DNA of 64,000 nt from Lachnospiraceae bacterium (GCA_015057585.1 SVEF01000001.1:376994-440993), one strand, 5' to 3'. Numbered from the stretch's first letter, positions 1 to 8,312 are shown. Notes: generated by a model not told the origin, from the sequence alone. Made by a program: numbers and translations.

Positions 1-238
1 TAAGTGCAGCAATCTCATCCTGTGGTCTTGACCAGTTTTCTGTCGAAAACGCATATACCGTCAGATATTTTATTCCGAGATGATAGGCATCCTCACAAAT
101 TGCCTCTACTGCCTTGCCTCCTTGGCGGTGTCCCATATTTCTAGGAAGACCGCGGCGTTTTGCCCATCTTCCGTTTCCATCCATAATGATTGCCACATGC
201 TCCGGAATTTTCCATGCCGGATCCAACTGTTTTGCCAT
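1..238 (-). CDS. uppS: Isoprenyl transferase (undecaprenyl diphosphate synthase), partial
   Basis: This is the N-terminal 79 codons of a cis-prenyltransferase that builds the C55 lipid carrier for cell-wall synthesis from farnesyl and isopentenyl diphosphates; the rest lies beyond the left edge. The translation opens [14 protein letters not shown] and continues with the family motif [11 protein letters not shown], whose Asp binds the diphosphate via magnesium, followed by GHRQGG and YAFSTENW, all conserved in UppS. It lies directly downstream of frr, the usual order pyrH-frr-uppS in Firmicutes. Identity is secure; only the missing 3' end is unknown. Confidence 0.93.
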   Translation of the reverse strand, partial: MAKQLDPAWKIPEHVAIIMDGNGRWAKRRGLPRNMGHRQGGKAVEAICEDAYHLGIKYLTVYAFSTENWSRPQDEIAAL

Positions 239-262
239 AATTCCAATCCTTTCATAAGGAAA

Positions 263-297
263 TGGACGCTTCCAACTATTGAAAGCGGAAACGTCCA
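263..297 (-). other. Inverted repeat between frr and uppS
   Basis: Arms TGGACGCTTCC (263-273) and GGAAACGTCCA (287-297) pair over 11 positions with one G-T wobble around a 13-nt loop. On the minus strand the hairpin sits between the frr stop and the uppS ribosome site and is followed by TTTCC rather than a solid U run. It may be a weak attenuator or an mRNA processing or stability hairpin rather than a full terminator. Confidence 0.4.
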
Positions 298-304
298 CCA
301 TGTA

Positions 305-859
305 TTATACTGTCATAATTTCAGATACCTTAGCGTCTGTGCACTTATCGATTTCTGTCACAAACTTATCTGTCATCTTCTGAATTTCATCTTCAATCTG
401 CTTCTGCTCATCTTCGGAAATTTCATTTCCCTTAGCCGCTTTCTTGATTGCATCGTTTGCGTCTCTACGCACATTACGAACAGCAACTTTTGCATTTTCT
501 GCTTTCTTCTTAATGTCCTTAACCAAATCCTTACGACGCTCTTCGGTAAGTTCAGGGAACACCAGACGAATTACTTTTCCGTCATTACCAGGAGTAATAC
601 CGATGTCAGATGCTAAAATCGCCTTTTCAATTTCCTTAATCATTTTTGCTTCCCATGGCTGAATCTGAATGACTCTTGCTTCCGGTACGGAAACATTTGC
701 CACTGCCTGAATTGCAGATGGTGTACCATAATAATCTACACGAAGTTTATCCAGCAAATGCGGATTAGCACGGCCAGCTCTGACAGATGCGTACTCTTCT
801 TTTAAAACATCTAATGTCTTGTTCATTTTTTCTTCAAATGGTTTTATTCTTTCATTCAT
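305..859 (-). CDS. frr: Ribosome recycling factor
   Basis: This 184-residue protein releases ribosomes from mRNA after termination, together with EF-G, in the cytoplasm. Length matches the family (about 185). Recognisable RRF segments are the N-terminal KTLDVLKEEYASVRAGRANP, the hinge region with YYGTP, and the C-terminal RNVRRDAND helix. It starts with ATG behind a GGAGG-type site and lies 13 bp after pyrH, so it is very likely cotranscribed with it. Confidence 0.97.
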   Translation of the reverse strand: MNERIKPFEEKMNKTLDVLKEEYASVRAGRANPHLLDKLRVDYYGTPSAIQAVANVSVPEARVIQIQPWEAKMIKEIEKAILASDIGITPGNDGKVIRLVFPELTEERRKDLVKDIKKKAENAKVAVRNVRRDANDAIKKAAKGNEISEDEQKQIEDEIQKMTDKFVTEIDKCTDAKVSEIMTV

Positions 860-872
860 TTTATATATCCTC

Positions 873-1577
873 CTATACTGTAATTACGGTTCCGTTGCTT
901 GTTCCCATGGCTGCATCCACAATACCGTTTTCTTCGTTTAGCGAGAAAATCAATAACGGCATCTTATTTTCCAGACAAAGAACAGCACTGGTCAAATCAA
1001 TCACACCAAGCTTTTTATCCACAATTTCATTGATGGCCAGTGTCTCATATTTCTTTGCATCCGGGTTCTTCTTTGGATCACTGTCATAAACACCATCAAT
1101 CGCTTTTGCCATAAGAATAACATCGCATTCTAATTCAATGGCACGCAATGATGTAGCTGAATCCGTGGAAAAATACGGATGACCGGTTCCTCCGGCGCAA
1201 AATACAACACAGCCGGACTTTAAATCTTTTACCGCTTCATCCTTGGAAAATAATGTTGTCATACTTCCACAGGCAAACGGTGTATATACTTTGGTCTTTA
1301 AACCAAGGTATCTGAAAATATCCGATACATAAATGCAATTCATCACCGTGGCAAGCATCCCAATCTGGTCTGCTTTTACTCTGTCAATTGTTTCGCTCGT
1401 TCTGCCTCTCCAAAAGTTTCCGCCGCCGATAACAATGGCAACTTCAACTCCCTGTTCTACTAATGTTTTTACCTGTTTTCCAACTGCAATGCAGGTCGTT
1501 TCATCAAAACCGGTATGTTTTTCTCCAGCCAACGCTTCTCCACTTAACTTAAGTAATACTCTGTTATACTTGCCCAT
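873..1577 (-). CDS. pyrH: UMP kinase
   Basis: Bacterial UMP kinase phosphorylates UMP to UDP with ATP and is a hexameric amino-acid-kinase-fold enzyme. The 234-residue protein starts MGKYNRVLLKLSGEAL, has the glycine-rich IVIGGGNFWRGR loop and the late SATSLRA and MAKAIDGVYDSDPK segments typical of PyrH. It is followed 13 bp later by frr. The gene usually upstream of pyrH in Firmicutes is tsf; here a bactofilin gene takes that place, 21 bp away. Confidence 0.97.
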   Translation of the reverse strand: MGKYNRVLLKLSGEALAGEKHTGFDETTCIAVGKQVKTLVEQGVEVAIVIGGGNFWRGRTSETIDRVKADQIGMLATVMNCIYVSDIFRYLGLKTKVYTPFACGSMTTLFSKDEAVKDLKSGCVVFCAGGTGHPYFSTDSATSLRAIELECDVILMAKAIDGVYDSDPKKNPDAKKYETLAINEIVDKKLGVIDLTSAVLCLENKMPLLIFSLNEENGIVDAAMGTSNGTVITV

Positions 1578-1598
1578 GATTTTCTTCTTCCTTTGCTT

Positions 1599-2309
1599 TT
1601 ATTCAAAAATATCGTCAATTTCAAGATCAGCATATGTTAAGGAACAGAAACCATCCATGACTGCACCGTTATTCATCTGAATAGACTTAGCCTTGATATT
1701 TCCTTTGATGATTGCAGTGGAATCCAAAACCACAGGACCCTTAACGTCGATTTCACCCTTTACCGCACCCGCAAATACTGCAGAACTTGCGGTAATATCA
1801 CCGATAATAACTGTACCAAGACCAACCTTTACGCAGCCTTCACTGTTAATAGAACCTTCCAGACGGTCAGTATTTACGAACACCTCAGCAGCAAGTGAAT
1901 TACCGGTTACTTTACCAGAAATGGTAAGCTTACCTAAACATTCAATATCACCGTTGATGGTCCCCATAACATCGAGGGAACAATCCGAAATAATGCTGCC
2001 GTTAATGGTAGTTCCTTTTGTAATTACTGTCAAAGCATTTTTATCTTCTGCACTGACTTCTCTTGCCGGTTTTTCCTGGACAGGAGCCTCAGCCGGTGTT
2101 TCTTCCACAACTTCTTCCTCTGCCTCTTCCTCTGCTTCCTCTTCCATCATGTCAGCAAGAAGTTCATCGTCAAGTTCTGCATCCTCATCTTCCGATGCAA
2201 TTGCAAATAAATCTTCCTCTTCTGTCTCTTCTTCCGCTGTAGTTTCTGCTGTGTCAATATCATTTACAGCCTGTTCTAACTCATCCTTAATATCCTTAAA
2301 AAAACTCAT
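1599..2309 (-). CDS. Bactofilin-family cytoskeletal protein
   Basis: The C-terminal half (from about residue 95) is a bactofilin domain: short glycine-rich beta-helix turns such as TINGSI, DVMGTINGDI and ISGKVTGN repeat to the C terminus. Bactofilins polymerise without nucleotide and scaffold cell-shape or envelope machinery. The N-terminal part is very acidic (runs of Glu, EEEAEEEAEEE) and looks disordered; most bactofilins have only short tails, so this one is long. ATG at 2309 is chosen because GGGAGG precedes it; a second in-frame start 15 bp upstream overlaps that site. It heads the pyrH-frr-uppS run. The role is inferred from the domain. Confidence 0.85.
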   Translation of the reverse strand: MSFFKDIKDELEQAVNDIDTAETTAEEETEEEDLFAIASEDEDAELDDELLADMMEEEAEEEAEEEVVEETPAEAPVQEKPAREVSAEDKNALTVITKGTTINGSIISDCSLDVMGTINGDIECLGKLTISGKVTGNSLAAEVFVNTDRLEGSINSEGCVKVGLGTVIIGDITASSAVFAGAVKGEIDVKGPVVLDSTAIIKGNIKAKSIQMNNGAVMDGFCSLTYADLEIDDIFE

Positions 2310-2370
2310 TTTGGTACCTCCCAATTTTTTTCGTTTTTGTAAACACCTCTCAATGTCTATACCACAATTT

Positions 2371-2399
2371 ATTCTATCACAATTTTCCCTTCTTGAAAA
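2371..2399 (-). promoter_or_regulatory. Candidate sigma-A promoter for the bactofilin-pyrH run
   Basis: Minus strand reads TTTTCA, a 17-bp spacer, then TAGAAT, about 60 bp upstream of the bactofilin start. The -10 is 5/6 and the -35 weak (4/6). Confidence 0.45.
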
Positions 2400-2461
2400 C
2401 CTCTAATTTCCTTTTTTCTCTCTTTTTCCTATACAATATAAATTAATTACCGATACAAAAC

Positions 2462-2547
2462 ATGCCCCAACAAAAGATTCCTTGGCAGTGATCATGGGCG
2501 ATGTATATCGTCGGCCACGTCACACGTGGAGTATTTTGTCAGGGCAT
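2462..2547. other. Structured multi-hairpin intergenic element
   Basis: A closing stem is formed by ATGCCC (2462-2467) plus ACAAAA (2470-2475) with TTTTGT (2534-2539) plus GGGCAT (2542-2547), separated by a symmetric CA/CA internal loop. Inside are CCACGT/ACGTGG (stem about 2515-2529) and CGAT/ATCG hairpins. It lies between the stop of the decarboxylase alpha gene and the bactofilin promoter. On the minus strand the stem is followed by GTTTTG, so it could end the decarboxylase transcript, but the branched shape is more elaborate than a simple terminator. The rest of the 2310-2566 gap shows only the promoter. Confidence 0.55.
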
Positions 2548-2566
2548 AATATTGATTTATAAAATT

Positions 2567-3979
2567 TTATACCGGATAAGCTCCGTTAGCAGTGTCAGCA
2601 GCTGTTACATCAACACTGGTCTGCTGTGCCTGGCGGTGCTTGAAGAAGTCCATAGCCACCTGTGGGAACAAAGCATAGGAAAGAACATCTTCTTCCTGCT
2701 GCATCCATTCCTTGATATCCTCGCGGAACTTATCAAGCTGCGGAGGAATCAGATCAGCCGGACGACAGGTAATCGGCTCTGCATCTCCGATTGCCTTCTT
2801 CTGAACCTCTTTATTGAATGGCTTAACTGTTTCACCAAATTCACCGGCAAGAACCTTCTTGGATTCCTTGGTAACCATCTTGTATCTCTCACCCTGTAAT
2901 ACGTTAAGTACAGCTTGTGTACCAACAATCTGGGAAGATGGAGTAACGAGTGGCGGCTCACCAAAGTCCTTACGAACCTCAGGAATTTCTCTCAATACAT
3001 CATAATACTTATCCTCTGCCTTTGCTTCCTTTAACTGGGAAACGAGGTTGGATAACATACCACCCGGCACCTGATATAATAATGTCTTGATATCAACACC
3101 CATTACCTTTGGATTTAACAATCCGCTCTTTAATGCTTCTTCCTGCATTGGACGGAAGTAATCTGCAATTTCAGCAAGGAGATTCTGGTCAAATCCGGTA
3201 TCATACTCTGTCCCCTTAAATGTCTCAACCATAACCTCCGTTGCCGGCTGGCTGGTACCCATAGAGAATGGGGACATCGCAGTATCAATGACATCAACAC
3301 CTGCTTCTACAGCCTTTAAATAAGTCATGGAAGCAACACCGGAGGTGTAGTGGGTATGTAACTGGATTGGAAGCTGTGTACCTTCCTTTAATGCTTCTAC
3401 AAGTTCTGTTGCCTTGTAAGGAAGCAAAAGACCTGCCATGTCCTTAATACAAAGGGAATCTGCACCCAGTTCTTCTACTCTTCTTGCAATATCTTTCCAG
3501 TACTCCAGTGTATATGCATCGCCTAATGTATAGGATAATGCAATCTGAGCATGCCCCTGCTCCTTCTTGGCAGCCTTAACAGCGGTTTCTAAGTTTCTAA
3601 GGTCATTGAAACAGTCAAAAATACGGATAATATCAATACCGTTTGCAATGGACTTCTGAACGAAGTACTCCACAACATCATCAGAATAGTGGTTGTAGCC
3701 AAGAATGTTCTGACCACGGAATAACATCTGTAACTTTGTATTCTTAAAGCCAGCCTTTAACTTTCTGAGTCTTTCCCATGGGTCTTCCTTTAAGAAACGT
3801 AAGGATGCATCAAATGTCGCACCGCCCCAGCACTCTACGGAATGATAACCAACCTGATCCATCTTTTCGATGATAGGAAGCATCTGCTCGGTAGACATTC
3901 TGGTAGCAATTAAAGACTGATGTGCATCACGAAGTATAGTTTCGGTAATGCCAATTGGCTTTTTTACCTGTTCTGCCAT
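2567..3979 (-). CDS. oadA: Oxaloacetate/pyruvate carboxyltransferase subunit (OadA/PycB/5S type)
   Basis: A 470-residue TIM-barrel carboxyltransferase that moves CO2 between oxaloacetate/pyruvate and biotin. The N terminus carries ITETILRDAHQSLIATRM, the metal-site signature of the OadA/PycB/transcarboxylase-5S family, and CIKDMAGLL contains the lysine expected to be carboxylated. It ends without a biotinyl domain, in keeping with the separate carrier protein at 5292-5684. It is the last gene of a five-gene operon with the beta, biotin, gamma and a second carboxyltransferase subunit. The substrate (oxaloacetate decarboxylation or another transfer) cannot be read from sequence alone. Confidence 0.9.
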   Translation of the reverse strand: MAEQVKKPIGITETILRDAHQSLIATRMSTEQMLPIIEKMDQVGYHSVECWGGATFDASLRFLKEDPWERLRKLKAGFKNTKLQMLFRGQNILGYNHYSDDVVEYFVQKSIANGIDIIRIFDCFNDLRNLETAVKAAKKEQGHAQIALSYTLGDAYTLEYWKDIARRVEELGADSLCIKDMAGLLLPYKATELVEALKEGTQLPIQLHTHYTSGVASMTYLKAVEAGVDVIDTAMSPFSMGTSQPATEVMVETFKGTEYDTGFDQNLLAEIADYFRPMQEEALKSGLLNPKVMGVDIKTLLYQVPGGMLSNLVSQLKEAKAEDKYYDVLREIPEVRKDFGEPPLVTPSSQIVGTQAVLNVLQGERYKMVTKESKKVLAGEFGETVKPFNKEVQKKAIGDAEPITCRPADLIPPQLDKFREDIKEWMQQEEDVLSYALFPQVAMDFFKHRQAQQTSVDVTAADTANGAYPV

Positions 3980-4001
3980 AATAATTCACCTCCAAATTAG
4001 T

Positions 4002-5276
4002 TTAAACACCAAAGATAGCCATAAATACACCGGCTGCAACCGCAGTACCGATAACACCGGCTACGTTCGGACCCATTGCATGCATGAGAAGGAAGTTTGT
4101 CGGGTCTGCCTCCGAACCAACCTTCTGGGATACTCTGGCTGCCATAGGAACTGCTGAAACGCCTGCCGAACCAATGAGCGGATTAATCTTACCTCCGGTA
4201 AGTTTACACATCAATTTACCAAACAGAACACCTGCTGCTGTACCAATAGCAAACGCAATCAGGCCAAGTGCTACAATCTTAAGGGTATCTAAATTTAAGA
4301 ATGCTTCTGCACTTGTAGTGGCACCTACAGAAGTACCAAGCAAGATAACTACAATGTACATCAGGGAATTGGATGCATGCTCGGCAAGCTGCTTAACCAC
4401 ACCGCATTCTCTAAATAAGTTACCAAGCATCAGCATACCAAGAAGCGGGGCCGTGTCAGGTAAAATCAAAACTACAACAATGGTAACAATAATTGGGAAT
4501 AAAATCTTTTCCAGTTTAGAAACCGGACGGAGCTGCTCCATCTTGATTTTTCTTTCCTCTTCTGTCGTTAAAAGTTTCATAATCGGCGGCTGAATAATCG
4601 GAACCAGAGACATATAAGTATATGCCGCCACCGCAATCGGCCCCATCAATGATGTCTGGCCAAGTTTTGCTGCAAGGAAAATGGAAGTCGGTCCATCCGC
4701 ACCACCAATGATGGAAATCGCTGCTGCAGCCTTTCCGTTAAATCCGAGCATAATCGCAAAAAAATATGCTGCAAAAATACCAATCTGAGCCGCCGCACCA
4801 AGAAGGAAGCTCTTTGGATTTGCAATGAGCGGACCAAAGTCAGTCATTGCACCTACGCCCATGAAAATCAGGGATGGTAAAATTGCCCACTCATCCAAAA
4901 GGAAGAAATAATGTAAAAGTCCACCCGCAGATTCCATAGTTTTGGTAGGATCTACCGCTAGCATTATTTCATTCACAACTGGTTGCGATAAAATCTCACC
5001 GGCTACATTGGTGTATTCATGTCCTTTCAGATAACAAAGCACTTCTCCTGCCGCATTATAATATGTTGTCATAGGCTCCGCCATAATTGAAGGATACATG
5101 TTAACCAATAACATACCAAACGCAATTGGAACTAACAGTAGTGGTTCATAATCATGTGCAATCGCAAGATATAAAAATACCAGTGCCACCGCAATCATCA
5201 GATAATTTCCCCAAGTAAGGTTAGCAAAACCGGTCTGATTGGCAAGATTCTGTAAAATTTCTAAAATCTCATTCAT
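4002..5276 (-). CDS. oadB: Sodium-translocating decarboxylase beta subunit
   Basis: Integral membrane subunit that decarboxylates carboxybiotin and drives Na+ out of the cell. It has many hydrophobic helices and the family segments GVGAMTDFGPLIANP, ISIIGGADGPTSIF (Na+/CO2 site region) and the C-terminal GPNVAGVIGTAVAAG. ATG at 5276 is used because TTGGAGGCGTCC just upstream provides a GGAGG site eight bases before it; the longer frame would start at a TTG inside that site. It lies 15 bp after the biotin carrier and 22 bp before oadA. Family members include OadB, MmdB and GcdB. Confidence 0.93.
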   Translation of the reverse strand: MNEILEILQNLANQTGFANLTWGNYLMIAVALVFLYLAIAHDYEPLLLVPIAFGMLLVNMYPSIMAEPMTTYYNAAGEVLCYLKGHEYTNVAGEILSQPVVNEIMLAVDPTKTMESAGGLLHYFFLLDEWAILPSLIFMGVGAMTDFGPLIANPKSFLLGAAAQIGIFAAYFFAIMLGFNGKAAAAISIIGGADGPTSIFLAAKLGQTSLMGPIAVAAYTYMSLVPIIQPPIMKLLTTEEERKIKMEQLRPVSKLEKILFPIIVTIVVVLILPDTAPLLGMLMLGNLFRECGVVKQLAEHASNSLMYIVVILLGTSVGATTSAEAFLNLDTLKIVALGLIAFAIGTAAGVLFGKLMCKLTGGKINPLIGSAGVSAVPMAARVSQKVGSEADPTNFLLMHAMGPNVAGVIGTAVAAGVFMAIFGV

Positions 5277-5291
5277 TTCGGACGCCTCCAA

Positions 5292-5684
5292 TTAGTTTAA
5301 AGTAGCTAAAACTGCTCCTGCTTCTACCTGCTCACCAACAGTAGTATTGATGCTTGCAACAGTACCGTCCTGCGGTGCTACAATTTCATTTTCCATCTTC
5401 ATCGCTTCAAGAACAACGATAACATCGCCTCTCTTTACTGTCTGTCCAACGCTCGCCTTTACGCCAAGAATCTTACCCGGCATTGGAGCATTAATCTTTA
5501 CGCCACCCTGTGCGCCAGCCGGTGCCGCTGCCTTTGGAGCCGGTGCCGGAGCTGCTGCCGGAGCCTTTGGTGTTGCTACCGGAGCTGCAGTTACAGGTGC
5601 TGCCGCAGGTGTCACTACGCCTGCACCTTCTTCTACTGTTACATCATAAACATTACCATTTACAGTAATTGTATAAGTCTTCAT
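5292..5684 (-). CDS. Biotin carboxyl carrier protein of the decarboxylase
   Basis: A 130-residue biotin carrier. The C-terminal half is a biotinyl domain with the EAMKM motif; Lys96 is the expected biotinylation site. Before it lies an Ala/Pro-rich linker (about residues 25-60: repeated APAAA and PKAPA), typical of GcdC/MmdC-type mobile carriers that swing between carboxyltransferase and membrane pump. A beta-rich N-terminal segment, MKTYTITVNGNVYDVTVEE, is also standard. It lies between the gamma-like and beta subunits in the operon. Confidence 0.93.
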   Translation of the reverse strand: MKTYTITVNGNVYDVTVEEGAGVVTPAAAPVTAAPVATPKAPAAAPAPAPKAAAPAGAQGGVKINAPMPGKILGVKASVGQTVKRGDVIVVLEAMKMENEIVAPQDGTVASINTTVGEQVEAGAVLATLN

Positions 5685-5702
5685 CTTTCAATCCTCCTAA
5701 AT

Positions 5703-6101
5703 TTACGCATTCATCCATCTTGAGTTTCTCTTTTTGATGGAACGTACCACTAAACCACCAGATACTGTGTTGCCCTGTGCTGCTTCATACGCATGAATTG
5801 CTGCGGTAATCACTGCAATCAGTTCTAAATCATCTGCAACCACGGTTTCCTGTACGGCAATCTGAGCTACTGTCTCATCTACAGCCTTTTCAGAAAGTGT
5901 CTTTCCTGCTTTTTTCTCTGCAAGTTTCTTTTCAAATACCGAGATATACTTGAACAGAGAAATCACAAAACAGATAAACAAAAGTGCTGCAAACACAACG
6001 GTAATACCGATAATTGTATTCACACCTGCTTCAGCCATCGCATCTTCGATGCTTGCCCACCATCCGGCAATACCACCACTTAATAAACTATACATTTTCA
6101 T
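5703..6101 (-). CDS. Decarboxylase gamma/delta-type subunit (OadG family)
   Basis: A 132-residue protein with one N-terminal membrane helix (about residues 30-50, IIGITVVFAALLFICFVIS), a charged coiled segment and a C-terminal tail ending SRWMNA; the IAVITAAIHAYEAAQG part is typical of OadG/MmdD-like assembly subunits. These anchor and stabilise the carboxyltransferase on the beta subunit. The start is supported by GGAGG six bases upstream. It lies between the carboxyltransferase at 6116 and the biotin protein, the expected slot. Confidence 0.82.
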   Translation of the reverse strand: MKMYSLLSGGIAGWWASIEDAMAEAGVNTIIGITVVFAALLFICFVISLFKYISVFEKKLAEKKAGKTLSEKAVDETVAQIAVQETVVADDLELIAVITAAIHAYEAAQGNTVSGGLVVRSIKKRNSRWMNA

Positions 6102-6115
6102 GTGATACCTCCGTA

Positions 6116-7546
6116 TTAGATTGTGCTGTGCTTCTTAGCCGGCTGATTATCTCTCTTGGAATATAACATTCCGAGTGCATAGGAAAGATGCTGTCTTAAA
6201 CTGTCTGCAGAAACAATTGCATCCACATAGCCACGCTTTGCTGCAGATTCTGCACTGTTCTGAAGTTCATCATAAGCCTTCTTAACATCTGCTCTTTCTT
6301 CTGCATTCTTGTCAGCCGCAAGAATCTGTGCTGCAAGTCCTGCATCCATCATACCAATCTTTGCACCTTCTACTGCAAATACCATATCTGCACCGATGTG
6401 CTTGGAATTCATAACAATATATGTACTGCCATATGCTATACCTGAAACAATGTTAATCTTTGCTACAGTTGCACCTGCAAATGCCGCCGTTAACTTTGCT
6501 GCTGCTACAGCAATGCTCTTTTCTTCTTCCATGGTTGCCTTGTAGCCGTTTACATTTGTAAATGTAACTACAGGAAGTCCGAATGCATCACAGAACTTAA
6601 CAAACTGTGCTGCTTTTTCACAGCCTGCAGCTGTGAGAACAGCGTCAAACTTGTCTGTTGTCTTGCCATTGTCGTCCAACACTGCAGTTCTGTTTGCAAT
6701 TGCACCAACCGTCATTCCGTCAATCTGAATGAATGCTGTTACCATTTCCTTTGCATACTCTGCCTTCACTTCGAAATAGAAGTTATTATCAGAAAGGTCA
6801 GCCAGCGCCTTTGCAGGATCTGCATAAAGAGCATCAAAGGAAACTGCTCTGTTTAAATCATCCAGGCAATCCACTACAGCTTCTGCCTCGTTATTTGCAG
6901 GTAATACGGAAACTAATGTACGGATACCTGTAAGAACTGCCGCTTCATCTTCCATTACAACATCAACTACACCGGCAGCTGCCTGATATTCTGCGGATGC
7001 AGTATCACACTTTGCCGTAAAATTACCTTCCAATGCATTTGGAGAATTTACAAAAAGCTTTGCATTACTCTTTGGCATAAATGTAAAATCAGATAATGCC
7101 GCAGATACTGCAGAACCACCGCCACAAGTGCCAAATACTGCTGTAAACTGAGGAATCACACCTGACGCCAGCGTCTGCTTAAAGTAAACTTCACCGAATC
7201 CGGCAAGCGCATCAGTTGCCTCCTGAAGTCTTAATCCGGCACAATCTACAAGTCCGATTACCGGAGCTCCTGTCTTTAATGCCATGTCATAAAGTCTAAC
7301 AATCTTCTTTGCATGCATTTCACCAATCGTTCCATGCAATACGGTTGCGTCCTGGCTATAAACGTAAACCAGACTGCCATCAATCAGTCCATATCCGGTG
7401 ATAACACCGTCAGATGGAGCATCGGTCTGCTTCAAATCAAAATCTGTATTTCTCTTTGTCACAAGCGCACCGATTTCAACAAAACTGTTTTCATCCAGCA
7501 AAGCAATAATTCTGTCTTTCGCTGACATCTGTGTTGAACTACCCAT
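6116..7546 (-). CDS. Acyl-CoA carboxyltransferase subunit (MmdA/12S-like)
   Basis: A 476-residue crotonase-fold carboxyltransferase with two homologous halves, as in methylmalonyl-CoA decarboxylase alpha, glutaconyl-CoA decarboxylase alpha and the transcarboxylase 12S subunit. Motifs seen include GVITGYGLIDG, LVDCAGLRLQEA, AVFGTCGGGSA and the second-half IAVAAAKLTAAFAGAT. It is somewhat shorter than typical MmdA (about 510). It opens the operon behind a strong promoter. With OadA in the same operon there are two carboxyltransferases for one biotin carrier. The acyl-CoA substrate is not known; methylmalonyl-CoA or malonyl-CoA are guesses. Confidence 0.8.
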   Translation of the reverse strand: MGSSTQMSAKDRIIALLDENSFVEIGALVTKRNTDFDLKQTDAPSDGVITGYGLIDGSLVYVYSQDATVLHGTIGEMHAKKIVRLYDMALKTGAPVIGLVDCAGLRLQEATDALAGFGEVYFKQTLASGVIPQFTAVFGTCGGGSAVSAALSDFTFMPKSNAKLFVNSPNALEGNFTAKCDTASAEYQAAAGVVDVVMEDEAAVLTGIRTLVSVLPANNEAEAVVDCLDDLNRAVSFDALYADPAKALADLSDNNFYFEVKAEYAKEMVTAFIQIDGMTVGAIANRTAVLDDNGKTTDKFDAVLTAAGCEKAAQFVKFCDAFGLPVVTFTNVNGYKATMEEEKSIAVAAAKLTAAFAGATVAKINIVSGIAYGSTYIVMNSKHIGADMVFAVEGAKIGMMDAGLAAQILAADKNAEERADVKKAYDELQNSAESAAKRGYVDAIVSADSLRQHLSYALGMLYSKRDNQPAKKHSTI

Positions 7547-7586
7547 TTTTTAGCCTCCATTTTTTTATTATGTAAAAACAGTTTAC

Positions 7587-7608
7587 GCCCTATGATTACT
7601 CATAGGGC
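7587..7608 (-). promoter_or_regulatory. 5' leader hairpin of the decarboxylase operon
   Basis: GCCCTATGA and TCATAGGGC form a perfect 9-bp stem with a 4-nt loop, between the promoter and the first gene's ribosome site. A shorter GTAAA/TTTAC hairpin follows directly on the minus strand. No U run follows the strong stem, so mRNA stability or a protein-binding role is as likely as attenuation. Confidence 0.45.
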
Positions 7609-7633
7609 TGAAAACCAATTTCTGCCGATTATA

Positions 7634-7662
7634 ATTATATCGAATCACCGCGAAAAATGCAA
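7634..7662 (-). promoter_or_regulatory. Sigma-A promoter of the decarboxylase operon
   Basis: Minus strand reads TTGCAT, a 17-bp spacer and a perfect TATAAT, giving a leader of about 80 nt before the carboxyltransferase ATG at 7546. Confidence 0.75.
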
Positions 7663-7700
7663 TATAAATTCAAACTCTTCCGGCAAAGATTTAGCAAAGT

Positions 7701-8267
7701 TTACTGTGCATCCAAGACAGTGGAAACATATTCGATGGATGTGATTTCATTGTCTTTTACAAGAAACTTTAACTTCATTCCGTCCTTTTCATATACATAC
7801 ATCCCAAACTCTTCCTTATAGCCGTTCCCGTATGCATTTACCATATCTTCCATCGTCATATAAAGGCAGATTCCTTCCGGAGTATTTACAAGATCGTCTC
7901 TGAAATACACGCAGGAAACATAATCCTTTCCGTCAATTTCATAAGTGTCAATTTCGATACTGCCGTACGTATACTTTTTATCCAAACCTTCAAACGCACA
8001 ACTTGGAGCTTCAAAATATTTATCCGGCTCACCGAGTGCATTTACTACTAAGGAAGCATCCATATCCATCCAGATTTTCGTTCCTTCATATTCGAACACA
8101 TAACCTGCCGGTTCAGTTTTGCCGTTGTTTTTGTTTTCGCTGCCTGTAACTCCCTTAGTCGGTGCCGGAGTACTATCATTTTCCCCGTTTCCGCTATTTT
8201 CCCCGTTTCCGCAACCAATCAAAGCAATGGTAAGCACACTTAACAAAACTAACATCCATTTCTTCAT
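7701..8267 (-). CDS. Hypothetical lipoprotein
   Basis: The protein has a lipoprotein signal: charged MKKWM, a hydrophobic stretch and a lipobox ending LIGC, followed by a Gly/Asn/Ser linker and then a folded region of about 150 residues with no family I recognise. The start is set at 8267 (GAGG nine bases upstream); a longer frame would put 14 hydrophilic residues before the signal peptide. It is the last gene in the direction of the Dlt-like operon, 45 bp after the SGNH gene. The folded part, with EYEGTKIWMDMDASL, resembles small secreted proteins of unknown function. A role on the cell surface is inferred only from the lipobox. Confidence 0.75.
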   Translation of the reverse strand: MKKWMLVLLSVLTIALIGCGNGENSGNGENDSTPAPTKGVTGSENKNNGKTEPAGYVFEYEGTKIWMDMDASLVVNALGEPDKYFEAPSCAFEGLDKKYTYGSIEIDTYEIDGKDYVSCVYFRDDLVNTPEGICLYMTMEDMVNAYGNGYKEEFGMYVYEKDGMKLKFLVKDNEITSIEYVSTVLDAQ

Positions 8268-8312
8268 CTTCTTTTTCCCTCTTTCTTTCCATTTAATATT
8301 CTCATCCAAAAA

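Noticed and set aside
1693..2406. Long plus-strand open frame opposite the bactofilin gene, Ser/Thr-rich
   Set aside because: It is the mirror of the Glu/Asp-rich coding strand (Glu codons read backwards give Ser/Leu/Phe), has no ribosome site and no family resemblance.
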